Below are positions 12,377 to 22,145 of a stretch of 64,000 bases of DNA, piece after piece. Below the pieces are notes generated by a model that was not told where the DNA came from, searched no databases, and saw only the letters and a program-made list of their open reading frames with translations. The stretch is from assembly GCA_034509495.1 (NCBI GenBank), contig CM067515.1, positions 10,345,163 through 10,409,162 on the forward strand, written 5' to 3'. The translations under genes and the position numbers were made by a program. The stretch comes from Acestrorhynchus altus (Eukaryota; Chordata; Actinopteri; Characiformes; Acestrorhynchidae). How positions within the stretch are numbered: position 1 is the first letter of the stretch; each line of letters starts with the position of its first letter.

Positions 12377-14180
12377 AGAATTTCTCATATTTGGAGATGT
12401 ACTTGTTAAGTTGCTTTCGAACCATTTTAACAAGTATGAATAAACTGAACTATATTGTGAATAGTAATGAATAGGGGGCACAAATTGACTTGCTGAAAAC
12501 CTTTTCACCATGAATTAGTGGTCAGTAAAACTGTATTTGAAAATAGAACATAGCTTGAAGTATTATAAAGTGATATTAACACTATCAGTTTAGTAGAAAG
12601 TCATACTGAGGGGAATAAAAGGTTATTTATACACTAATCAGGGGGCGCATTCAGATTGCCTCAGTAATTTGTATAATATATTTTAAGTGCCATTTGTGAT
12701 GATTTTCCTTATGCGGAACAAGTAGGAGTCATAATAAGTAAAGTCTCAATCTATGTTGAATAAACTGTTTGTTCCCATTTGTATGTCCCTCACCAATTTG
12801 CTGTGGCACTGTGTGGTGTGCCAGTGAATGTTAGTCATAAACATTGCCAGTAATCCTAATTATTCTAGACATGATTAGCTTGAGCTTAATTCTGAGACTC
12901 GTTTACTGTGTAAAAGTGTGATATCTCTGAATCAATCGTGCTGCTGCTTGTGCATCCACAGCAAAAGCTAATAACTAATACTCAGAGATATAGTAGTGCT
13001 TTCGTTTGCTCCGCGGCTGCTCTCCTTAGGTGGTAAACAGCCTCTCCACAGAAGCGGAAGTGTTGCGGCCTGGTGATAAAGTTTATCAGCTGTCAGAAGT
13101 GTTGGTAGAGGGGCACTTACAAACTCAAACACCACAGAGACAGACCACCTCTCTCTTACACATGCCACTAAAGAAACTTAGGGAGGTTAAGCTTCCTCCT
13201 CAGCTTGTTTTTGCTTTTAAGTGTAGGCAAAACATGTGGCTGGCAATCTATATGTTTGTTTGTTTTTTTTATACCAGTGGTATAAAACAGTCTGAATATG
13301 TTTATTTTATTCTCTGCTACTTTATTTTATATATCTTTCTTTACCTCAAAGTACTTAAACTACCTCTCAGAAGTGTCCTTCCATTCAGAACGTTATCAAT
13401 GACACACAGAGTGCTTCAACATCTCTTTCTGAGTACAATGGTAGTCCATATTTTATATTTGCTTTTGCCAGCACTTCCAGTCTTCTTGAGGAAGCTGACC
13501 CATCACTACACAAGGAATATCTTCAAGAGGAGCACACAGTTGGCTGTCAAGTCCAAGACCCTTCTGCTCTGATCTGTTAATCTGGCAGTTGTTATGTAAA
13601 TTGTGTCAAAATATCATGATGACCAATAGACGTGCTCCAAAAAATGACTTGGAATAAAATATCTTTCCACCGACTTCCATCAAAAGTTAGGGTGTTGCCA
13701 TTGTGGAGATACAATTTATTTTGTGTTACAGTTACTATATAAGCCGTTTGTCGGTGTGATTAGGTGCCCACTAACCTGTTGTACAAGAGTAAACTCACTA
13801 CTGTAATGATACAACAGATTCCAGTTTGCTAAATGGTAAACGGGCTTCTAACAGGGTTTTACATGAAGGACCTCTCACAATTCGTAGTGCTAATTAGATT
13901 TCGCTGAGAGCCCTCACGTCTGATGGGTTCATGAACTGCACTGCTAAGGAACAACCTGATTAGTGGCTCCAAACAGATGAAAAGACACCAGCAAGCTCAT
14001 CCTCTTCAGGCCCTAAACCTCAGCACTTCACCAGATCATGCAGGCCAAATTCTGCCGCAAAGCTGGTCCTGATCCTTTTTCTCCATTTTTTGTTGTTTAC
14101 CACCAACAATGTTTCATCACTAACTGTCAAAAGACAGTAACTGCACATTATCCCCTGCCGGTGACTTCTCAGTGTATTTT
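12377..14180. other. Intergenic DNA with unassigned open frames
   Basis: The longest non-receptor open frame of the window is here (13030-13572, plus, 180 codons). It is AT-biased, hydrophobic in the middle (about residues 70-110) and unlike any family I know. A 121-codon minus frame (14020-14385) is also unassigned. Neither has recognisable splice or domain context, and chance or transposon origin is likelier than a gene. Confidence 0.3.
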
Positions 14181-14190
14181 TTGTGTTTGC

Positions 14191-14283
14191 AGGAGAGAAC
14201 AGACCTGGGATGAAGCTCTGGTCTACTGTGAACTGACCCTCATACTGTGCACAAAACAAACATCTGCTTTTGATATAAAATGA
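14191..14283 (+). pseudogene. Possible C-type lectin exon fragment
   Basis: A pyrimidine-rich tract ending in TTTGCAG (14186-14192) is followed by a frame reading REQTWDEALVYCE. The pattern TWxEAxxYC is the hallmark start of teleost C-type lectin domains (Trp and Ala-x-x-Tyr-Cys of the first helix). The match ends after that stretch: the following residues do not continue the usual 'DL.SI' strand, and a stop comes at 14281-14283. If real, it is a broken stray exon. A 13-residue match can also arise by chance. Confidence 0.25.
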
Positions 14284-14994
14284 CATCAGCCACTGCCCCA
14301 GATGGATTACAGGTAACATAATAGTCACATATTCATGGACGTGTGATGATAATGTGTCATCGTTTGAAATGAATGGCTTTGTCATTTATGGATATGAAAA
14401 GGGGAAATTTGTCTCCAATGATTTTGCTGACATTTCCTCCTCTGAATTACTGAAATCAACTACTAAGTACTAATGCTTGAAACCATAGACCTGAACTTAC
14501 TTACAATAATTCAAGGTAATTGAGAACAATATTTAGGACACCAGCAAGACAGTCTGTCAAAACAAACGAGTTCAGAGGGCTAGTGAGGTGCTGAAAGCTG
14601 GAGCAGTTAATGAGGTTTTGTTATAAATACTGAATTATAGTTTTCTATCAAATAATTAGGTTTTGTAATATTATGATTTACATGATTTCATTTACTCAAA
14701 ATCAAAACAACAACAAATGTTATTTATTAACTGACTCAGAATATGCTCTAAATCAAAAAGGTACAAGCCTCTGGCCCCATGTCCGTGTGCCTGGACATTG
14801 TTTCCGCTTCATTTAGGGTAGGCGATGTCTCCAGGGCTTGCTTGCACACCCACCCCTCTTTAACAGCTGTGCTAAACCCTCTTCTCTGCCCTTCTACATT
14901 CTGTCTGCCTTTCTGAGAATGGCCTTTCTGCAAACTCCTTCGCATTTGGCATGAAGATATTTAGCATTCCTTATGGAGTAAAGCAAGCAGTATC
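14284..14994. other. Intergenic DNA, nothing recognised
   Basis: Only short frames are present, none of them recognised. Confidence 0.4.
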
Positions 14995-15500
14995 TAGATT
15001 AACAATATGCAAATTAAATTATTCAGCCTGTATATAAGACTGCAAATTCACTTATTCACTCTGTAATAGCAGAATGCAAAATCACTTATTTACTATATAT
15101 GACTGTATGCAAATAAACATGTTCACTCTTTATAGCAGGATGTAAATGGACATACTCACTATTTATAAGCAGGATGCAAAATAACTTGAACGTATTTATT
15201 CTATATTGCAGTATGCTAAATCACTGGTTCCCCACAAATATAAATTCATTTATTCAGCTGATAGAAGAGTACGCACATTAATTTATTCACCTTAAAGAAG
15301 TATTGAAATTTGCATATTTCTCTATAATAGCAGTATATATAGAATCACTTGTTCATCTTATTTACACATCAACATTAAATAACACATTTATATGTAAATT
15401 CAAATGTTCTACAATTTTTCTCCCAATATATTAGTATAAAATTCAAGTTCTCACCCTATACTTCAGTATGCAGATTCACATTTCTATTAGTTGCAATATA
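14995..15500 (+). repeat. Ancient degenerate tandem array, unit about 33-36 bp
   Basis: A motif close to 'AGTATGCAAATTCACTTATT' plus 'CACTCTATATAGC' recurs roughly every 33-36 bp. Clear copies start near 15006, 15042, 15073, 15109, 15140, 15173 and 15211, and weaker ones continue to about 15469. Units differ at many positions, so it is an old array. Confidence 0.7.
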
Positions 15501-16529
15501 TGTATTTAGATTTATAGAAATGAAAGACAGCAACCATTTATTGTGCAGTATGATTGATTTGTCTCTGATTTAAATGAATTAAATGGTATGTAAAAATGTA
15601 TCTTTTTTGTGTAAAAAGAACGAGAGTGTTGGGACATGCAGACAAGCTGCAAACAACAAAAAATAAGTGTATAGTAGAAATAATAGTCTACTGTGATATC
15701 TGTAACAGAAGGTCTGATGTGATTATACATGGATCACATCCACTGTTTTATGAATAGGTGTCAGGACCTTCAAATAACAATAATAATTTTGAATGCTTTA
15801 TTATAGTAAATGTTCAGCAAACAAGGGTATTTTACGGGTATTGTTTTTTTATCACTGGCATTTGAGAGAATTCTGAAACTCATGATTTTCTACATGTCAA
15901 ACCATTTGTGTAATATTTTAGATTTTGACCCTACCTAACTATAGAAATCTCTTTACATTAAATAGTTCACTGAATAGTGGCCGCCTCAGAGGGTTTCTAC
16001 AGCCACACGTCAAGATGTGTCCATAAACATGGGCAGTTACGAGCTTACGAACCCTACTTATTTTACTTATGCAAATTTGAGCTTGCTTTCTTGCATTCCA
16101 CCCCAAGCCATACCATTACAAGCAATTCATTTTTACGTGAAATGGCCCATGAGACAAACCACTCAGAGTGTTCTGAAGCTACTTTCCACCTCAGCTTACA
16201 GTGCTCTCCTCATAAACACTTTCCCCAGGGAACTGGGTAAGTTTAAACTTCATGCATTCATAACTATAGCCAGTGTCATGGAGTTAAAGGCATGTTTAAA
16301 AGGTGCTTTGCAGTCAGCAAGAGATGTTATGTAATTGCTAGACTGTTTGGAGTCAGTTGAAATCCATGTAACCTGTTACACTGCACTAAGGAATTATATT
16401 ATCAAAAATGCAAAAGTGTGCCAAACCAGTCCAAATTAAGACAGCTGGAAAAGGAGTGAGCATTTGTTTACTCAGGGCTTGCCTTCTTCTGAACTTTGTA
16501 CCAGGTGATACTTAAAAAGAAACAGAATC
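15501..16529. other. Region downstream of adrb3
   Basis: This would hold the receptor's 3' untranslated region on the minus strand. Plus-strand frames at 15977-16334 (87 and 105 codons, overlapping in two phases) are unrecognised. Confidence 0.4.
15798..15803 (-). terminator. Candidate polyadenylation signal for adrb3
   Basis: AATAAA on the minus strand about 730 bp beyond the receptor stop. It is the first exact AATAAA I see downstream of the gene. No transcript evidence supports it. Confidence 0.3.
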
Positions 16530-16535
16530 ACTCAC
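16530..16535 (-). promoter_or_regulatory. adrb3: Splice-donor-like GTGAGT overlapping the adrb3 stop codon
   Basis: The last sense codon TTG and the TGA stop lie within TT|GTGAGT, a consensus 5' splice site. Mammalian ADRB3 has an intron close to its C-terminus, so a spliced isoform with a few different C-terminal residues is possible here. No transcript evidence is available and the acceptor exon was not identified. Confidence 0.35.
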
Positions 16536-17833
16536 AACTCTGTGCTGGTTTCAGAGAAGTCACTGAAGTGTGTGCTGCCATTGGAGTATGGTGGACCTGG
16601 TGATGGCTCCTCATTTTTGTCACTGCTATGGCTGCTTCCTAGACTTTCCTCCCCGTCTCCCCATGGTACCGGCTCTGGACTTGTGCCTGGTGAAGAGGGA
16701 GCTTTCTGGAAAGATCCACTCTTGCCTGTCTCCATGGAGCCCAGGAAACAGGGGCATCGGGTCCTAAACTCCTTATAAACTGAGTTCATGCGTGGAATTT
16801 GCATCCAGGGACAGCCCAGCAGGCTCCTGAATGCGGCACGGAACTCTGGACTTCGACAGTAGATTAAGGGGTTTAGGGCCGAATTGAAATAGCCCAGCCA
16901 GTTCAGCAACAGGAAAATCCCTTGTGGTATCACTGTCCGATCATAGGCATTGATGATGTTGGCTACAAAAAAAGGCAGCCAGCAGAGGGTAAAGCAGCCC
17001 ATGATAATGCCCAGGGTCTTCAGGGCCTTGTGCTCCTTCATAACTGTTAATTTGGAAGGTCGTCGCCGGGAGCTTTTCCGTTTCCCCGTTGAGGCACCAC
17101 CACTATTATAAGATGTTGGCATGTTGTTGTTGCTGGGGGGTAATGCCTGTCCAGCTGCACCCTCTTTCTTAAACCTCAGGCGGTTTTTGTCTATGAGCTT
17201 GACCTGCTTGGTTGCAATAAGGAAGACCTTGGCATAGACGAAAATCATGATCAGCAATGGGATGTAGAAAGAAATGACGGAAGAAATTATAGCATAGGTC
17301 TTACTGACGACAAAGTCACAGCACCTAGAATCATTACGGCAATTGTTATATTCAAGGTCTGTGTTATGCAACTGGTTATTCATGACAGGGATAAAGGACA
17401 GGAGAGCAGACCCCACCCAAACCACACAGACAATCAACCTAGCACGGCACTTGTTCAATAGACCCATGTAGCGCAGCGGTCGAGTTATTGCAATATATCG
17501 GTCCACAGCAATTGCACAGAGAGTGTCTATGCTAGCTGTCACACATAGAATGTCTACAGATGTCCACAAATCACAGAACATTTTACCAAGCTGCCAGTTG
17601 CCAGTTACAACAATAGTTGCGCTGAGTGGCACCACCAGTATGCCCATGATGAGGTCAGCAAATGCCAGAGACATAATAAAGATGTTGGTCACATTCTGGA
17701 GCTGGGAAGTCCGTGCTATGGCAATGATGACTAGCAGGTTGCCAGCAATGATCATCAAGAGGACGACCACAATGGGTATCAGGAGCCCTGCACCGTAGGC
17801 GTTGTGATATGTTCCGTTCCCTAAATCATTCAT
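16532..17833 (-). CDS. adrb3: Beta-adrenergic receptor, beta-3 type
   Basis: This plasma-membrane GPCR for adrenaline/noradrenaline couples mainly to Gs. The 433-aa single-exon frame shows seven membrane segments (TM1 about 16-40, TM7 about 303-325). Class A landmarks are N32, D60, the Cys87 disulfide site, D111-R112-Y113, CWLP 284-287 and NPLIY 321-325. The amine pocket is complete: D94, S184/S185/S188, F288-F289 and N311. CALAVDRY/PLRY-like 'CAIAVDRY...RPLRY' and 'VFLIATKQVKLI' favour beta-3 over beta-1/2 (SPFRY, EAK.Q). Sequons lie at N6 and N167. Extracellular loop 2 has QL where relatives have WW/WY. Loop 3 carries RRRPS (PKA-like), and the Ser-rich tail ends S-T-E-L (class I PDZ-like). 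The start is the first Met after an in-frame TAA 18 codons upstream. Which teleost paralogue (a or b) is unresolved. Confidence 0.93.
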   Translation of the reverse strand: MNDLGNGTYHNAYGAGLLIPIVVVLLMIIAGNLLVIIAIARTSQLQNVTNIFIMSLAFADLIMGILVVPLSATIVVTGNWQLGKMFCDLWTSVDILCVTASIDTLCAIAVDRYIAITRPLRYMGLLNKCRARLIVCVVWVGSALLSFIPVMNNQLHNTDLEYNNCRNDSRCCDFVVSKTYAIISSVISFYIPLLIMIFVYAKVFLIATKQVKLIDKNRLRFKKEGAAGQALPPSNNNMPTSYNSGGASTGKRKSSRRRPSKLTVMKEHKALKTLGIIMGCFTLCWLPFFVANIINAYDRTVIPQGIFLLLNWLGYFNSALNPLIYCRSPEFRAAFRSLLGCPWMQIPRMNSVYKEFRTRCPCFLGSMETGKSGSFQKAPSSPGTSPEPVPWGDGEESLGSSHSSDKNEEPSPGPPYSNGSTHFSDFSETSTEL

Positions 17834-17864
17834 ATTTGATATTTTATCATTTAGAGTTCTTATT

Positions 17865-17885
17865 TCATAAGCAATGGGCCTCCAT
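17865..17885 (-). CDS. Upstream ORF in the adrb3 leader, 6 codons
   Basis: ATG GAG GCC CAT TGC TTA TGA (M-E-A-H-C-L-stop) ends 31 nt before the receptor ATG and is in a different reading frame. Its ATG is followed by G, and the base at -3 is T (so the context is moderate). Short leader cistrons that repress translation are known for the beta-2 adrenergic receptor. Relevance here depends on transcription starting further upstream. Confidence 0.4.
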   Translation of the reverse strand: MEAHCL

Positions 17886-18478
17886 TATGTTCAAAAAGAA
17901 AGTCTGAAAGACCACTCTCAGAGTTGTGAATCCAAACAAGCCCTGGCGAGAAGAAACATCACATTCCTGATATGCATTACTGCTTCAGATGTTTTGGTAA
18001 TGTAGAATGCAGAGGTTGTTTCTTGAGTTGAGTCTAGACACTCTGAAGATGTACTCAATCTTGCCGTTGTGTGTCCAGTCCTTGAAAAAGAAAGTCCATC
18101 AGTGATTACCATTCACTTCATCATTTATTCCAAAGAGCAAGCTTCTCCAGCAACATGTGTTGTGGATATGTCCTACAGCCCCAACAGGTTTGGAGCAAAA
18201 GGTTCTATGCAGCAAATGACTTGTGAAGTTGCATCACTCTTTTTCTTGAAAAAACAAAGGTCTTCAGTTGTCCAGAAAGTAAGTGTGAGTAAATGCTCAT
18301 CCTGTTGAAGCAGCCCGTCTTATCCCGTTTTGCAGAAGGCCGTTGATGCTTTTGGGGGTAATAAAGTGAAAGTGCCTGCACTGCCTGCCAGAGCTCAAGA
18401 GCAGTGACACTCTGTGAGCTCTACGAGTGAACTGTTGCTCTGCACCCTCCCTCCCTGTCTCTCGCGCAGTTATTCCCT

Positions 18479-18483
<5 letters not shown>
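17886..18483. promoter_or_regulatory. Putative 5' flank of adrb3
   Basis: Minus-strand leader/promoter region by position only. I see no TATAAA on the minus strand. 18390-18480 is relatively GC-rich with a few CpGs ('ctctcgcgcag'), and this gives way to the GA tract. Small frames here are unrecognised. Confidence 0.3.

Positions 18484-18529
<46 letters not shown>
18484..18529 (-). repeat. (GA)n tract upstream of adrb3 ((TC)n on plus)
   Basis: About 22 perfect units lie roughly 650 bp upstream of the receptor start codon. GA tracts near promoters can be regulatory, but this may simply be a microsatellite. Confidence 0.9.
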
Positions 18530-18532
<3 letters not shown>

Positions 18533-20040
18533 GAAGCAGCATTTAGCATGCAGTAGTGTGCTTGTGGAGGGGTTGTTGGGTTAGAGTTGTGAAGTGTGTC
18601 CCAGGGTATTACTTCCATGGCACAAACGCGCACATGCATAAATGCACACACCACAAAAGCTGTTGTAGTGTGTTTCTGCCTGTCCATAATACATTTAATC
18701 TGCTGCTCTTGTACCAAGGTCCAAGCATTCCACTAACTCTCAATTTGTTTTTTTTTTATAGAGAGAACATAGTCATTTAAAGTACAAGCAGAAAAGCAGA
18801 TAGTCGGTCACCTTGCTGAAAGCCAAAAGTGGTTTTCTGAAACTTGATAGCTGCTTTAGACGCTTGTTGAATTCATTTTTGTTCTCTATGCTTTTAGATT
18901 TTCGTTTTCCTTTTTGTGCTGTTCCTTTATCTAGACATATTGGTGACTTAGACTGCACTGCTGCCTCAAAGTAGACAAAACTGCTCTGACCTGTTCACAG
19001 CTGTCTGCTGGTAGCTGTTGCTCTTCATCACTCATATGTAACAGACTATATCAGTTTACTAGCTTAGTAGCTTTTCTGTAAGCTTGCATTTTAGTTTTAA
19101 AAACAGTTTATATTGGATATTGGAATATTGGAATATTGGATATTAGCATATTGGACCGATATCAGCAGAAATGAATGGATTGAACTGTAACAAACACAAT
19201 CCTGTAACAAATCCTGTACTGCACACTCACACTGGTTGATATGATATTGTTAACTCTATGAGTGTTTGAGTATTCGGAAAAATTATGGGTGCTCATATTC
19301 AGGGAAGAGTATTAACCTACGATTAAAAGTAGCTGATTTAAATGTCAGTATCGTGCCATCTCTAGAACTACCATTCTTTATACTCAGAATACATACATAG
19401 GTGTTAATTTGAAAAGACTTGTTTATAATACTACTTACTGTAATAAGTGTAAACATTGTAGTATAAAGAGAGGTCTCAAACTGTATCAGATTAGACGCTG
19501 GGTTTCATTCAGATAAAAAACTGACAGAAGACATTTTCTCACAGAATGAGCAGCGAACCCTCAGAACCTTTCCACAAAGGTGGTTCACAACGTACACTAC
19601 ACACACATCCCCAAGTGTAAGTGGTTTCTGTTTTGCCTCGCATTGGAATACAAGTTAAAAGTGTCTTTGTATCATTTGAATAAATGGTGTGAAACACTGC
19701 AAAATGGTAAGACGTGGTACACACTATTATGTCTAATGTTGCCAGTTAATCCCCAGTGCACATGCACATTTCACTGTGTTATAAATACATGCATTGTAAA
19801 TATAGCAGAGAGTGTCATTTGCATCAAATTAAAAAAAAAATATATATATATATAAGCATACTTGAAACTGGTTTCTGCTTGCCACTGCACTGACTATGTC
19901 TAATGCTTGTGCTGAAATTTGACAATGATTTGATATTTCGTACTCTGAACACCCCGATGTAATTCAATCAGTACCCCAACTATATACAGTACATCTCTGT
20001 GGTGAAATGGTTCTTTATGAAACCAAAAGTGGTTCTATGT
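18530..20040. other. Intergenic DNA
   Basis: Nothing recognised beyond a local 'atattgga' repetition at 19108-19155 and a short (TA)n at 19838-19854. Confidence 0.4.
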
Positions 20041-20232
20041 CAGTGTTTCTGAACCCTGGGGCTGGAGGTACACGTTTTAGCTCATCTACACCTCATCTAC
20101 AGGTTTTAGCTTTAACACACCAAAACTCTATAGAGGTTGCTAATGTTGCTAAGTTGAATCAGGTGTGTTGCAGGGGAATCTTTAAAATATGTAGGGTAGG
20201 AGTGCCACCAGGACCAGGACTGAGAAGCACAG
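20041..20232. repeat. Palindromic MITE with long inverted termini
   Basis: The left end CAGTGTTTCTGAACCCTGGG continues 'gctggaggtac', and the right end 'aggagtgccaccaggaccag' continues 'gactgagaagcac'. They are imperfect reverse complements over about 30 bp. The centre contains 'gaatcaggtgtgtt', typical of a very common teleost 'hypothetical hat-like' fold-back repeat. It is non-coding, and its superfamily is inferred only. Confidence 0.65.
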
Positions 20233-20257
20233 TTCCATTTGTAGGACCTAGTACTAA

Positions 20258-20314
20258 AATAATAATAATAATAATAATAATAATGATAATAATAATAATA
20301 ATAATAATAATAAT
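20258..20314 (+). repeat. (AAT)n microsatellite
   Basis: About 19 units with one TGA interruption, directly after the MITE. Confidence 0.95.
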
Positions 20315-21126
20315 AGCATAGCAAAAAAAACAAAAACAAAACATTTTAACAGGATGAACATATTCATTTTCAAAAACCTTTTTCTATTTGCCTGTTATTT
20401 TCTCAAATACACCCTCCTCTTTCAAAGTAAATGAAGTAAAAGTATGAAGCATTGATTTCATTTTCTAGTATATACAGTGGCACGAGGTACCCTTGTGTTC
20501 AGCAGTATATCATTCCATTTACTTAAATGCAACAAATGTTGTCTTTGTTCTCTGCAATTCTGTTTGTTAGGAGCTTGTTTTTGTCATTTTGATGCAGCAC
20601 ATGATAGAGTTCATGGTGGTAGCCCCGATGTTGGTTGCTGAGCGTCTTCAGAACTGCATTCCTCACTAGTAAGTGTTGCCGGCGCTGAAAACAGTACAAT
20701 GCCAGCTCCGTCCCTGCCCCACGCACAGAGGACTAAAAATAATAGATACTTATCTGAGCTACAACTCACGCCAACCGGGCCACGACCAGGAAGAACAATC
20801 AAGATGAATGTTTGGCATGCCACTGAGCTCCGCTCTCAGGCTGACTCGTCTCTAAAAGCTTTGTCATTGAGTGTTTCCTTCCTTTGTAACTTCCACTCAC
20901 ATTTTTTTTATACCTTGATACGACATGGAGTTGTACATATGTCCTCTATGTTTTGTATATTATTTGGGCACAATGTGTAGAACTGCCACATTTACATTGT
21001 GTCAAAAAGTGAAAAATGGAGAAACAAGAAATGAGCCTTGTTTGTCCCTGGTTTGTGTATTTATTCATATTAATATATATTGTATATAAAGTTGCTTAGA
21101 CACACACACACTTTTATACCGTCTCC
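20315..21126. other. Intergenic DNA, nothing recognised
   Basis: Short unrecognised frames only. Confidence 0.4.
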
Positions 21127-21481
21127 TAGGGCTGTGCGATATATCAATATTTCTATCTGAATGCAGGATGTGGGCTAAGGCAATATCGTTTCTACACAGC
21201 AAAAACTTTGTTCTGCTCTGCTCTGCTTCCATCTGCTCCCCATTCACATTCACACAGAATAAAACAGCACTGGCGTGAAGATTACTTATTGAAATTTGAT
21301 CTTCATTTCTTGCTTATAAGTTTGTTTATCTATAGTAAACTATTGTAAAAAAAAAAGACAAGTGATTTCAAGATGTCCTAAATAAAATGTATTTTCCACA
21401 TCAAATATTGTATAGAATTCCGTCACTTTCTTCACTTAAACTATATCAAGATATGTTTTTTGTCCATATTGTCCAGGCCTA
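21127..21481. repeat. hAT-like MITE candidate ('TAGGGCTG' ends)
   Basis: Begins TAGGGCTGTGCGATATATCA and ends '...tatcaagatatg' then 'ttttttgtccatattgtccaggccta'. These are imperfect inverted ends resembling the widespread 'agggctgggcgatatatcg' fish element. It has no coding capacity. A similar left end ('ctagggctgggaaatat') occurs at 35487. Confidence 0.5.
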
Positions 21482-21919
21482 CTATGTCCATCCTTATGTG
21501 GTATATGTGCTTGAGGTACTGTACTGTGACTCACAGGACAGAAGAGGTGTTTTTCCTCACCATCAAATCCTGTTATGATGTAATTGATTTTGAAGTGCAA
21601 TGAGCAACAATAACTATTCAGTGGCACAAAGCTGGGTAATGTGACTTGGCTGCAAAATGAATTCTTCTGCAGGTCCTAGGAGTGAATGTTCAGGCCAGGA
21701 TTTCCTGTGTGTTCTTTAATAAGCATTTATGGACTCTAGTGAGTTAATCTGTCTATAGTAACTACCAGGGGTGTGATGATTAAAAAATGCATTTAGTTTC
21801 AATACAAATATGACTTAACATACTTCTTAGCAAAATTGGAAATGTGTGAAAATGAGCCTTAAATGAATAATGTTTCACTTTAGTGTAAGATAATGAAATG
21901 CAGTATTTGGTATTTTGTT
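21482..21919. other. Intergenic DNA
   Basis: Nothing recognised. Confidence 0.35.
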
Positions 21920-22145
21920 CTCTGCTGTTGGACTTTACTCTTCTGCATCTGGAACCTTCTTTCTGAAGGCCTCAGAGAGCTCTTTGGATTTCACCCACTC
22001 TAACCATTAAGAGCAAACCAAACTAATATCTGAGGTTTTAATAAGACAGCCTCTTCCATCTAACGATGGTCTTAACATCTGCAGCTGCACCTGATTCTAA
22101 TTTTAGGCATTTTAAGTAGTAATAAATGTGGTGGTGTCAACTTTT
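21920..22145 (-). mobile_element. Tc1/mariner-like transposon fragment, 5' part (inactive)
   Basis: On the minus strand, 'aaatccaaagagctctctga' followed by 'ggccttcagaaagaag' reads KSKELSEAFRKK, the N-terminus of a Tc1-like transposase. The leader before it matches the reverse complement of 11941-12060 almost base for base ('gcacctgattctaattttag' then 'gcattttaagtagtaa'). This is the inverted sister of the 11.8-kb fragment. It is truncated at both ends, and a terminal repeat is not visible. Confidence 0.75.

Noticed and set aside
13030..13572. 180-codon plus-strand open frame
   Set aside because: Longest frame after adrb3, but no recognisable domain, AT-driven hydrophobic run, and no splice or promoter context. 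Not strong enough to call a gene.
14995..15500. CRISPR or satellite centromere array
   Set aside because: Units diverge strongly, there are no conserved repeat/spacer alternations, and the array is short.
16542..16778. Plus-strand frames antisense to adrb3
   Set aside because: They are shadows of the receptor coding sequence, as are the frames at 16570-16767 and 17523-17798.
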